Positions 8,929 to 17,687 of a DNA stretch of 48,122 bases are shown piece after piece (the first letter of the stretch is position 1; each line of letters opens with the position of its first letter). The DNA comes from an uncultured cyanobacterium. Lineage in GTDB: Bacteria; Cyanobacteriota; Cyanobacteriia; Thermosynechococcales; Thermosynechococcaceae. The stretch is from positions 1 to 48,122 of the forward strand of contig CALFCG010000140.1 of assembly GCA_937951315.1 (NCBI GenBank), read 5' to 3'. The notes under the pieces are model-generated. The model was not told the DNA's origin, did not search any database, and was given only the letters and a program-made list of their open reading frames with translations. Both the position numbers and the translations under genes were made by a program.

Positions 8929-9402
8929 ATGGTGGCTAATTTACGCTTGTTCTCAACGTTCCTGCTACTCAGCTTTTTAGTCGGGTGCACCCCAACACAA
9001 GTCTCCGACTCTGGAGCAGCAGAATCTTCCTTAGATGAAACGGGAAGTCTATCCGGTGAAGGCCAGGTCAAGCAGCAAGAGGGCAAAGTCTCTGTTAGCA
9101 CCATCAGCAAAGCACAACAGGCATATTTTTTAGAAAATAGCTGGTATGCCGAATCACTCGATGACTTGGATGTGGTCCTCGCTCCAAAATCCTATGAGCT
9201 AGAAATTGTTGAAGTTAACAAACAACAGGTCATTACAAAAGCAACCCCGACAGAAGAGGGGCTAAAAAGCTATATAACAGGTGTCTCGGGCATTTCACAG
9301 CTCATTGTTTGCGCGAGTGATACACCCGGGAAAGAAATATCTAGCCCAGTCTTCCAAGATGAAGCCTGGGCCTGTGGGCCTAATTCAACAGTGGTAGAGT
9401 AG
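8929..9402 (+). CDS. Lipoprotein with type IV pilin-like G/H (GspH-like) domain
   Basis: Lipobox LLSFLVGC, then AQQAYFLENSWYAESLDDLDVVLAPKSYELEIV...QLIVCASD resembling cyanobacterial pilin-like G/H proteins. Confidence 0.65.
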   Translation: MVANLRLFSTFLLLSFLVGCTPTQVSDSGAAESSLDETGSLSGEGQVKQQEGKVSVSTISKAQQAYFLENSWYAESLDDLDVVLAPKSYELEIVEVNKQQVITKATPTEEGLKSYITGVSGISQLIVCASDTPGKEISSPVFQDEAWACGPNSTVVE

Positions 9403-9441
9403 AACAGCATTTCTGCCCCCCAAGCATCTGTTTAATCACAT

Positions 9442-10116
9442 CTACAAGCAACGCCGCTTCCGGAGAACGAGGGGCAAGGCAGACATTAGGGCTAGAACGC
9501 TGCAGGCAATAATAAACGAGCTGAGATTTTCCCCCTGCAGAGCTTGGTGCCCTGCGACACCAACCCAGGTATAGGCGATCACACCTGGAATAATACCGAT
9601 TAGCGTTCCCAAACTGTAGGGAAACCAGTGGATTTTGGTCAACCCAAATAGAAAGTTAACCAGATTGAAGGGTGAAATAGGAGCGAACCTTACGGAGAGC
9701 ACAAACGCAAAGGGACGATCTTGAATGGCGTTATTAAAAGAGGTCAGCAACTTTTGATCGTGGATACGTTGCTGGGCCCAACTGTGAAGAAGAGAACGTG
9801 CCATCCAAAAGGCTCCCATCGCCCCTAGGGTGGCACCAATCAGCGACCATAGACTGCCCCAGACCAAGCCAAAGGCTAATCCCCCCACCAAGGTCAAAAC
9901 AACTCCAGGAACACCAATGACAGTCGCCCCAATATGGAGCAAGATGAAAATGGCGACAGACCAAAAGCCACTTTGACGGAGCGCCTCTAGCAAGCGCATC
10001 TGATTGAACAGCAGGGGAATGATTTCAAAAATCTTAGGCAGTGCTAGAACACATAACAGTGAGGCTAACGCCAGTAGCGCGGGTCGTGGTAGATATCGTT
10101 TCACCTCATGCTGCAT
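9442..10116 (-). CDS. TVP38/TMEM64 (DedA-like VTT domain) membrane protein
   Basis: GVPGVVLTLVGGLAFGLVWGSLWSLIGATLGAMGAFWMAR and RFAPISPFNLVNFLFGLTKI. Confidence 0.85.
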   Translation of the reverse strand: MQHEVKRYLPRPALLALASLLCVLALPKIFEIIPLLFNQMRLLEALRQSGFWSVAIFILLHIGATVIGVPGVVLTLVGGLAFGLVWGSLWSLIGATLGAMGAFWMARSLLHSWAQQRIHDQKLLTSFNNAIQDRPFAFVLSVRFAPISPFNLVNFLFGLTKIHWFPYSLGTLIGIIPGVIAYTWVGVAGHQALQGENLSSFIIACSVLALMSALPLVLRKRRCL

Positions 10117-10128
10117 CCGGTCATCCGT

Positions 10129-10872
10129 TTAGGTCGAGATAGATTCCTGCGTTTCGGGTACCGCCTCAGCCAGTGCTTTACGAGCAATACGCGTAACCAC
10201 CACAGTAACGGCAACCGTCGCAATCAAACCAATAATTCGAATCGCCCAAGTAACAGCAGGATTCGAGGGTGCATCACCCGCACCTAAAGTCGCTAAATTA
10301 CCCGCAAGAGAGCCCAGATAGACATACATCACTGTGCCAGGGAACATCCCAATGGATCCAAGGAAATAATCCTTGAGTGAGACATTAGTGACACCCAGAC
10401 CATAATTCAAGATGTTGAAGGGGAAAATCGGTGAGAGCCGAAGCAAAGTAACAATCTTGAAGCCTTCTTTACCCACAGCTTTATCAATGGCAGCAAAGTT
10501 TTGATTGCCCTCAATTTTTTTCGCCACCCAGCCTCTAGCCAAATACCGTCCGACTAAAAAGGCAAGGGTCGCCCCCAATGTTGCCCCGACAAAAACAACT
10601 AACGATCCTTGAACGACTCCAAAAAGGACACCAGAACCTAAGGTCAGGACTGAACCGGGGAGAAAAGCAACGGTGGATACGATGTATATACCAATAAATG
10701 CGATCGCACCTGCCGGGCCCAAATCTTTCACCCATTCCAAAGCATCCACCAGAAGTTGCTGCGGATTGAATCCAGCACTAACGGCCGCCAATGCTGGGGG
10801 TTGCACCGTAATAAATAGGCAAACAGCCATAGCAATCGACGTATAAAACCAGCGTTTAGATCGAGTAAACAT
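10129..10872 (-). CDS. TVP38/TMEM64 (VTT domain) membrane protein
   Basis: FLPGSVLTLGSGVLFGVVQGSLVVFVGATLGATLAFLVGRYLAR and RLSPIFPFNILNYGLGVTNV. Confidence 0.88.
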   Translation of the reverse strand: MFTRSKRWFYTSIAMAVCLFITVQPPALAAVSAGFNPQQLLVDALEWVKDLGPAGAIAFIGIYIVSTVAFLPGSVLTLGSGVLFGVVQGSLVVFVGATLGATLAFLVGRYLARGWVAKKIEGNQNFAAIDKAVGKEGFKIVTLLRLSPIFPFNILNYGLGVTNVSLKDYFLGSIGMFPGTVMYVYLGSLAGNLATLGAGDAPSNPAVTWAIRIIGLIATVAVTVVVTRIARKALAEAVPETQESIST

Positions 10873-10911
10873 AGTGTGACCTATTGAATGAAGAGTAGAG
10901 GGTCAGAAATT

Positions 10912-11910
10912 TTAAACCAGGGAACCACCGCAGCTCGAACCACAGCCTGCCGTACAGCCGTAACAGAAATCATCTGTCTGAACCTTGCCAATAACATCGA
11001 GAGAACCTAGCTCCAGCAGCCGACTGACTGTCAGTTTTTCTCCCTCAGGTGTTTGGGCTGGGATATCTTCCATTTGATTGAAATCACAGTCGTAAATCTT
11101 GCCGTTGTAGTCCACTGAAAGCTGGTTACGACACATCAAACTTCCCACCGTGGCCGCATTAAATTCCCCTTCTAAAAACGAAAGGTAAGGCTGGTGCAAA
11201 TCGCGATGCTGGAGATGAAACTTAGTGCGACCAATAGGTAAATTTGTAATGGCAAATAGGTGATTAAAAACAATCCCAAAGTGCTTATGAAGGTGGGCTT
11301 TATAAGCCTGCTCCAAAGGTTCTTGAGCAGGTGTCGCAGAAAAATCTGCCTGAGTTGGAATAGGCGGGTTATAGACCAGATCCAAAATAAGATCGGAATC
11401 GCGACCATATCCGAGCTTATTCAACCACTGTAAAGCCTTAATGGATTCGTCATAGACGCCCTGGCCGCGCATCTTATCAACATTGTCTTCTAAGTAACAG
11501 GGCAGTGAAGCCACTACCCGTAACTGGTTTTCAGCGAAGTATGCCGGTAAATCCTCAAAACCCGGCTGAAAGAAAATCGTCAGATTAGAACGGACGATAA
11601 CTTCTTTCCCAGACGCTCGCGCGGCCTCAACCAGGGGCCTAAAACCATAGTTCATCTCCGGAGCCCCCCCCGTCAGGTCCACTGATTGAATCTGAGGGAA
11701 ACGCTCAATAACCTCAACTAACTGCTCACAGATTTCTGGTGACAGTTCTTCGGTCCGCTTGGGGCTTGCTTCAACATGACAGTGAGAGCAAGCCAGATTG
11801 CAACGACGGCCGAGATTAATCTGCAGCACCGAAATAGGCTGCTTCGTCAGGGGTTGATCTAGCTTTTCAGCAAAAGGCGTTAGTTGAGTATTTTGTATCG
11901 ATGTAATCAT
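10912..11910 (-). CDS. arsS: Arsenosugar biosynthesis radical SAM protein
   Basis: CNLACSHCHVEASP radical SAM motif, VDLTGGAPEMN, Cys-rich C-terminus CYGCTAGCGSSCGG; adjacent to arsM-like gene. Confidence 0.88.
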   Translation of the reverse strand: MITSIQNTQLTPFAEKLDQPLTKQPISVLQINLGRRCNLACSHCHVEASPKRTEELSPEICEQLVEVIERFPQIQSVDLTGGAPEMNYGFRPLVEAARASGKEVIVRSNLTIFFQPGFEDLPAYFAENQLRVVASLPCYLEDNVDKMRGQGVYDESIKALQWLNKLGYGRDSDLILDLVYNPPIPTQADFSATPAQEPLEQAYKAHLHKHFGIVFNHLFAITNLPIGRTKFHLQHRDLHQPYLSFLEGEFNAATVGSLMCRNQLSVDYNGKIYDCDFNQMEDIPAQTPEGEKLTVSRLLELGSLDVIGKVQTDDFCYGCTAGCGSSCGGSLV

Positions 11911-11946
11911 GGCATTTTTGAGAGGATAGTGAGCATCAGCAGCAAG

Positions 11947-12915
11947 CTAGCAGCAACCGCCGCCGTCATAATGCCAAGTCGAATCCGTAATCACGACCTG
12001 CTGCGGGTGAGACTTGGCCATCTTCCCAGCGGTCTTATCGCACACCGCAACAGGAACCCCCAAAGAAAGAATATGGCCAGCTTGATCATCAAAGTGAGAA
12101 TGAGGTCCGGTATAAATCGCTGTTTTTCCAGTGAAAACACAGGCTCCATCTTCAGCAATATCCACCTTAAAAGAGACTGTATCTAAGCTCTCTAAAAGCA
12201 GATTTTCCTTCAGATTATAGTTTTCCTGATCCAACAGACGATAAGGACGACGAGCACGCACCTCGACCTGACCAAACCCAGCCATAATGATTCGCTGGAC
12301 ATATTTCTCGTAGGTCAGTGCCCCGGATAAACACATGGCTCGCAAGCGATCATCCTGTTGCAAATGCTCAGGGACAGGACGCGTAGCAATAGGATCGCTC
12401 ATCACTAAGCGGCCGCCGGGCTTCAGCACACGAAAGGTTTCTTGCAATGCTCGCGTCAGATCCTCCGGTTCAAAGATATTGAACAGGCAGTTCTGAGCGA
12501 CAAAATCCACCGAGTTATCAGGAACCGGTAGCGAAAAAGCATCACCAGCACGTAGCTCGACAAAGCTAGTGTCAAACCAGTCATTTTCTTGGGCAGCTAA
12601 CTCTAGATTGCGAGCCGCAGCCTCTCGCATCTCGTCAACGGGATCGACAGCAATGACGGCCCCGGCATAGCGCGAGAAGTAGGCAAACTGGAGAGCCTCA
12701 AGCCCACCACCAACACCGACATAAAGAACCGTTGGATTACCCGAGAGTTCTGCCGCATGGACAGTTGTTCCACAGCCATAATTCATTTCATGCATTTGCA
12801 AAGGCACATTGAGACCTGGCAACTGAAGCGGCGTACTTTGAACACAGCACAGGCCAACATCAGGGGTCTCAGCCACTTCGCTATAAAATTGGGCAGCAGA
12901 TTCAAGATAGGTCAT
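11947..12915 (-). CDS. arsM: Arsenosugar-type arsenite methyltransferase
   Basis: SAM-MTase motifs VLYVGVGGGLEALQ, AVDPVDEM, VLKPGGRLVMSDP; Cys pairs GLCC near the N-terminus and GGGCC at the C-terminus. Confidence 0.88.
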   Translation of the reverse strand: MTYLESAAQFYSEVAETPDVGLCCVQSTPLQLPGLNVPLQMHEMNYGCGTTVHAAELSGNPTVLYVGVGGGLEALQFAYFSRYAGAVIAVDPVDEMREAAARNLELAAQENDWFDTSFVELRAGDAFSLPVPDNSVDFVAQNCLFNIFEPEDLTRALQETFRVLKPGGRLVMSDPIATRPVPEHLQQDDRLRAMCLSGALTYEKYVQRIIMAGFGQVEVRARRPYRLLDQENYNLKENLLLESLDTVSFKVDIAEDGACVFTGKTAIYTGPHSHFDDQAGHILSLGVPVAVCDKTAGKMAKSHPQQVVITDSTWHYDGGGCC

Positions 12916-13335
12916 TGCAGTCTTTCGTTAAGGTAGATGGACTAAATGCTTGGTGAGCAGGAATTTTTTAACTCTAATGAGACAAAAAGTAAGACCCTAG
13001 ATATTTCTAAGATTCATGTCATAGCTAATTTGTATGTTTCAGCCTTAATCACAGAGGTGTCAGGAATAGATTATAAATTAGCTTTTCTTTAGGTTAATAC
13101 CATAAAAAGCTAGCTCCCTGAATTTTCCCTGAGAGTAGCCCCGTAGAGAGTTAAAGTCTGCTTTGAGAATCAAACAGTGACGGTAAGAACACGACTGAAT
13201 ATCACCGTGGATCACCCCCTTCACCATGCAGCGCTCCCCTCATAAACAGACGTAATTTAACCAAAAGAACACAGCCTGCTCATAAAACAGTCTTATCGGC
13301 ACCGTAAAAATTTGGCAGTCGCAACAATTAAAAGG

Positions 13336-13368
13336 CGCTACCTTCTGGCCTAAAACCAGAAGGTGGCG
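13336..13368. other. Strong isolated hairpin (13-bp stem, 7-nt loop) in a 740-bp intergenic region
   Basis: CGCTACCTTCTGG-CCTAAAA-CCAGAAGGTGGCG; one G-T pair; minus-strand tail CCTTTTAATTG. Confidence 0.75.
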
Positions 13369-13656
13369 TTCTCCCTTCCCTCGAGCATATAAACATACGC
13401 CATCGGCATGTCTTGCCAGTAGAGACTTAGAGTGAGAATTTTATTGACCTGGGCCCCAATCTAGGAAGGGGTCTAGCAAGAAAGAATGCCCGCCCTAACC
13501 GTCTAGCTCACAGCAATATCTTTCCAAGCCAGAAAGACGCCAGAAATATCACAGATAAACACGGCACTCTTTTGAAGGACCTTCTGCTCAAGACAGATCC
13601 AACAGAGCGAGTAAAGACAGCCGTCCATTACTTCTAAGGCCCTGCATCATCCCATC

Positions 13657-14580
13657 TTACGACTGCAGAATTTGGTTGAGCGCCTGATCAACATTAGAAA
13701 ACTGAAATTCGAACCCAGCAGCTTGTGTCTGTTGAGACTGGACATTCTGACCCGTTAAAATCACCTGCGCAGCTTCTCCGAGTAAGAGTTCTAAAGCAAA
13801 TCCGGGTACGGGCAACCACGAGGGACGATTAATCGCCTTTCCCAAGGCAGAACAAAATTCATTCATACGGACAGGTTGAGGCGCAGTTGCATTGTAGACT
13901 CCCGCCATCTGACTATTGGTAAGCGCTTCGATCACCAAACGCACTAAATCCTCTCGGTGCACCCACGAGAACCATTGACGCCCCGTGCCCACAGGGCCGC
14001 CGCCAAAGAGCTGGAAGGGGGGCAGCATACGCCCTAGAGCTCCACCCTGGTCAAGAACAATACCAATACGCAGAATAACGAGACGAGAGCCTAGCTCTGT
14101 CACGGGCTGTGCCGCAGCTTCCCAAGCTTGGCAAACCTGCGCCAGGAAATCATTCCCGCTGGGGCTGTTTTCATCAAAGGTGGCTGTTTCACTTGTACCG
14201 TAGTAACCAATCGCAGAAGCATTGACCAAAACACTAGGTTTTACTTCAGCCTTAGCAATCGCTTCTAGAATTTTTTCGGTTCCAAGTTGACGACTGGCAA
14301 TAATTTCTTGTTTGCTATTAGCCGTCCAGCGCTCCCCAAACAAGGGTTCACCCGCCAAATTAACAACACCCTCACACCCAGAAATCTGCCCCTGCCAGTC
14401 CCCTGACTCTTTGGGCATGTAAGCAACAGATTGAACCTGCGGAAACTGAGATTTAGGAAAGAGTCGGCTAGCCTTCATAACATCCCGAGCCAAGACAAGG
14501 ATGCTATGACCTTCTGCGTGTAGACGCTCAACAAGACGCTGCCCGACAAATCCTGTCGCACCTGTCACTGCTACTTTCAT
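13657..14580 (-). CDS. TIGR01777-type NAD(P)-binding epimerase/oxidoreductase (SDR)
   Basis: MKVAVTGATGFVGQRLVERL, VVNLAGEPLFGERWT, ASAIGYYGTSE, FSWVHREDLVRLV. Confidence 0.9.
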   Translation of the reverse strand: MKVAVTGATGFVGQRLVERLHAEGHSILVLARDVMKASRLFPKSQFPQVQSVAYMPKESGDWQGQISGCEGVVNLAGEPLFGERWTANSKQEIIASRQLGTEKILEAIAKAEVKPSVLVNASAIGYYGTSETATFDENSPSGNDFLAQVCQAWEAAAQPVTELGSRLVILRIGIVLDQGGALGRMLPPFQLFGGGPVGTGRQWFSWVHREDLVRLVIEALTNSQMAGVYNATAPQPVRMNEFCSALGKAINRPSWLPVPGFALELLLGEAAQVILTGQNVQSQQTQAAGFEFQFSNVDQALNQILQS

Positions 14581-14800
14581 ATTGCTCTCACACTCAGTGA
14601 TTTGCTTCGATCATACAAAAATCTGGGTCCAAGAACGACCCAAACTCCAAGCAATGGGAATCGCGAATACCAAGCTGCTCACACACGCACACAAAGCACT
14701 TCCCTATATCAGAAAATGCAAGAATCGCCAACCTATGTTGCGATAAATTTACATATACGATATATTTGTTAACAAGCAGATACTCAGAGAAGGACTTCAC

Positions 14801-14971
14801 ATGATCAGCACAACTGATGAAAGAGGGATTATCAATAACTTTGCAAAAGATCCTGTTGCCTCTGCTGTTGAATATCCTTCCAAGGCTCAGCAACGTCGCT
14901 ACTGGATCATGGGTGCCGTAAGTACGGTTTTCATGGCAGGTGTCCTGGCACTCGCTTATGCCGTCAGCTAG
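14801..14971 (+). CDS. Ssl1498-family light-harvesting-like protein, copy 1 (56 aa)
   Basis: MISTTDERGIINNFAKDPVASAVEYPSKAQQRRYWIMGAVSTVFMAGVLALAYAVS*; AGAGAAGG-like RBS upstream; missing from the ORF track because it is short. Confidence 0.85.
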   Translation: MISTTDERGIINNFAKDPVASAVEYPSKAQQRRYWIMGAVSTVFMAGVLALAYAVS

Positions 14972-15035
14972 GTACTACCCTATCGGTTTATTCGCTCAAT
15001 ATTTGTTTACAACACTATAAAAAAAGGAATTTTTA

Positions 15036-15206
15036 ATGATCAGCACAACTGATGAAAGAGGGATTATCAATAACTTTGCAAAAGACCCTGTTGCCTCTGC
15101 TGTTGAATATCCTTCCAAGGCTCAGCAACGTCGCTACTGGATCATGGGTGCCGTAAGTACGGTTTTCATGGCGGGCGTCCTGGCACTCGCTTATGCCGTT
15201 AGCTAA
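15036..15206 (+). CDS. Ssl1498-family light-harvesting-like protein, copy 2 (56 aa)
   Basis: Same 56-aa protein as copy 1; differs only at synonymous sites; AAAAAAGGAA RBS. Confidence 0.85.
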   Translation: MISTTDERGIINNFAKDPVASAVEYPSKAQQRRYWIMGAVSTVFMAGVLALAYAVS

Positions 15207-15258
15207 GTTGAAACATTTGTTGACCGCTTAAATAGCGAGTATTCGTGAGAACCATTCC

Positions 15259-15462
15259 ATGTTTCTTCTACTATCACTGGCTATTGTCATTTGGGTCTCA
15301 GCTTTAGCCTTAGGCACACAAGCTCACTACCGACATAGGCAAAGGGCTCATACTCCAAGTCTTCGTGAATCTTCCGTCAGACTTGCAGCAATGATTACTG
15401 GGCGAGGTACAGATCTCAGTCACAAGAGGATTGCGGATCAAGCTAAAAGCAACCGCCCTTAG
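15259..15462 (+). CDS. Small single-TM protein, unknown
   Basis: 67 aa, MFLLLSLAIVIWVSALALGTQAHY; follows the two Ssl1498-like genes. Confidence 0.5.
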   Translation: MFLLLSLAIVIWVSALALGTQAHYRHRQRAHTPSLRESSVRLAAMITGRGTDLSHKRIADQAKSNRP

Positions 15463-15523
15463 ACCTATAGTCCTCGCGTTCAGGATGATGGCGGGGGCTT
15501 TAAAAAACTGAACCGATACAAGG

Positions 15524-15557
15524 GTTTAGCCCATCTCAAATAAGAGGTGGGCTAAAC
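15524..15557 (-). terminator. Hairpin spanning the stop codon of the site-2 protease gene
   Basis: GTTTAGCCCATCTC-AAATAA-GAGGTGGGCTAAAC, 14-bp stem with one G-T pair; no immediate U-tract. Confidence 0.4.
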
Positions 15558-16980
15558 TATGAGGCAACGGCAAGATAATCAGCAAGAGCAAGACTAAGGA
15601 AGCCAAGCCCAACAGGTCCCGTGCGTTATCAAGCTCACTCACATCATTGAGAGCGGGTTCATCAATCGCCGGAAGGCACAGAAGAATGATGGCCCACAAT
15701 AGCAGCAATGGCTGGATAAAAGACAGCAGCAAAACCAACAGACGCGTCACTTGGCCAATGATGGCCCCGTTGCGGTGACCAAACATAGCATGGACGATGT
15801 GTCCTCCATCGAGTTGACCGACGGGCATGAGATTGAGGGCGGTGACAATAAGCCCCAGCCAACCTGCGATCGCAACGGGGTGTAGATCAATCACTTGGGC
15901 CATCGTCAGGTCCGCCTGAAAAACAGCCTTGCTGATCAACGCCACCAGAATAGAAATATTGGGGTTAAAAGCATTGGTATCTAAGACACTGGGTTCTGCC
16001 GGGATGCTCGTAAGCGAGGAGTGCATCAATCCCCACGCCAACAGCGGCACCGTCACAACAAAGCCCGCCAATGGACCAGCCAACCCAACGTCAAACAGAG
16101 CGGTGCGGTTAGGAACCGGAGAACGCATCTGAATAAAGGCCCCAAAGGTACCAAAGCTAAAGGGTGGTGGCAAGGGAATAAAATACGGCAGAGTCGCCTT
16201 AATCTTGTAGTAGCGTGCCGTTAGATAATGACCAAATTCGTGGGTGCCTAAGATCAGCAGAATGGCAATCGCATAGGGCAATCCGGTCTGTAACATTTGC
16301 AGATTCGCCCAAGCTGGCCATGTCAGCTCAGTATTAACCAGCTTCGTTCCAGCAATGGTGGTGGTGAAGAATGTTGCGAGTAACAGGCCGAGTGCAAACA
16401 GAGGCCGCGTCAGTTTCCGGGCCTGACGACGTCTTTGCGGATCGGGCACTAAAGCAAAGAAGGGTTGGTTCTGTGCCCCCATTTGAAAGATGACAAGATA
16501 ACGATCACCAAACTGCTGTTGAACATTGTCTCGGATCGTTTGATAGGCGGCATTGGCCTGCGCTTTTAACTGCCCACGGCAAATAATCGCCTGAGGTTTA
16601 TAGTCAATTTTTTGTAAAAAGTAGGTAGACCAGGGAAAGCAGGTTTGAAGCTGGCTTTCTTCAGCCTTAGTCAGTGAAAGAGGTTCAGGCATCGTCTTGA
16701 TCGGTGATTCTGATTCTGGCTGCGGGGGTGCTGAGCGCTTCGGGTTCAGGCGAACGAGGGCCACATAAAGAATAGAACTCATGAGAAAAGAGCCAATCAC
16801 CAGAGGGGGGGGAATTGGATCTTCGGTTCCATAGGTAGAAACCCAACCCGCCATTAACACAGCCGGTGCCATCAGAATGCCCCAAAGCAACCACCAAGGC
16901 GTCTGGGTCACATAGACAACACTGTATTGGACAATGAAATACAGCAGCAATCCGAGCAGCAGCAGCGAAAACCAAATCAT
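15526..16980 (-). CDS. Site-2 protease family (M50) intramembrane metalloprotease, EGY-like
   Basis: GTHEFGHYLTARYYKIKATLPYFIPLPPPFSFGTFGAFIQMRSP and NLMPVGQLDGGHIVHA. Confidence 0.93.
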   Translation of the reverse strand: MIWFSLLLLGLLLYFIVQYSVVYVTQTPWWLLWGILMAPAVLMAGWVSTYGTEDPIPPPLVIGSFLMSSILYVALVRLNPKRSAPPQPESESPIKTMPEPLSLTKAEESQLQTCFPWSTYFLQKIDYKPQAIICRGQLKAQANAAYQTIRDNVQQQFGDRYLVIFQMGAQNQPFFALVPDPQRRRQARKLTRPLFALGLLLATFFTTTIAGTKLVNTELTWPAWANLQMLQTGLPYAIAILLILGTHEFGHYLTARYYKIKATLPYFIPLPPPFSFGTFGAFIQMRSPVPNRTALFDVGLAGPLAGFVVTVPLLAWGLMHSSLTSIPAEPSVLDTNAFNPNISILVALISKAVFQADLTMAQVIDLHPVAIAGWLGLIVTALNLMPVGQLDGGHIVHAMFGHRNGAIIGQVTRLLVLLLSFIQPLLLLWAIILLCLPAIDEPALNDVSELDNARDLLGLASLVLLLLIILPLPHSLAHLLFEMG

Positions 16981-17030
16981 GCAATGCGATAGAGTATGGA
17001 CTCAATAGAAACAGGCGGGAAGAGAAAATC

Positions 17031-17687
17031 GTGAGTAAAGCAGCACAACAGGTTCTTGACTCAATCTTTGCCTTTTCTCCTAATCGAGAAACGTTAGGAG
17101 GGACCGCTTATCTTATTGTAGGCAATCCCTGGAACATCCTAGTCGATTGCCCTGCTTGGACACCTGAGAATCAGAGTTTTATTACCCGTCACGGCCAGGT
17201 GAAATGGCTCGTCATCACCCATCGCCAAGGGATAGGGGCCCATGTCGCCCAAATCCAGCAGTCCTTAGGATGCCAAATTGCGATTCAGGAACAGGAGGCA
17301 TATTTACTCCCCAATTTAGCGGTGACGACTTTTCAGGAGCGGCTCAGACTCTCTGAAGACAGTGATCTCCTCTGGACACCAGGATATTCGCCAGGTTCAG
17401 CCTGCTGTTACGATCGGCGAGACGGGGTCTTATTTACAGGACGGCATCTTCTCCCCAATCAGCAAGGCCATCCAGTGCCACTACGAACGGCTAAAACGTT
17501 CCATTGGCCGCGACAGCTCCGCAGTCTTGAGGCACTACGAACCCACTTCACAGCAGAAACATTACGCTTTATCTGCCCCGGCGCCAATACAGGCTTTTTG
17601 CGGGGGCGGCGGATCATCGATCAGGCTTATCAAGCGATTTCTACCCTTCATCCCGCAGAGTTGCTGCAGGCAGAGATCGGTTTCTAA
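17031..17687 (+). CDS. Metallo-beta-lactamase-fold protein, degenerate
   Basis: GTG start; GGTAYLIVGNPWNILVDCPAW, TPGYSPGSACCYDRRDGVLFTGRHL; the expected HxHxDH is THRQGIGAH. Confidence 0.7.
   Translation: MSKAAQQVLDSIFAFSPNRETLGGTAYLIVGNPWNILVDCPAWTPENQSFITRHGQVKWLVITHRQGIGAHVAQIQQSLGCQIAIQEQEAYLLPNLAVTTFQERLRLSEDSDLLWTPGYSPGSACCYDRRDGVLFTGRHLLPNQQGHPVPLRTAKTFHWPRQLRSLEALRTHFTAETLRFICPGANTGFLRGRRIIDQAYQAISTLHPAELLQAEIGF

Noticed and set aside
14594-14893. 99-aa minus ORF
   Set aside because: Overlaps antisense the first Ssl1498-like gene and its promoter; low-quality composition and no recognisable motif.
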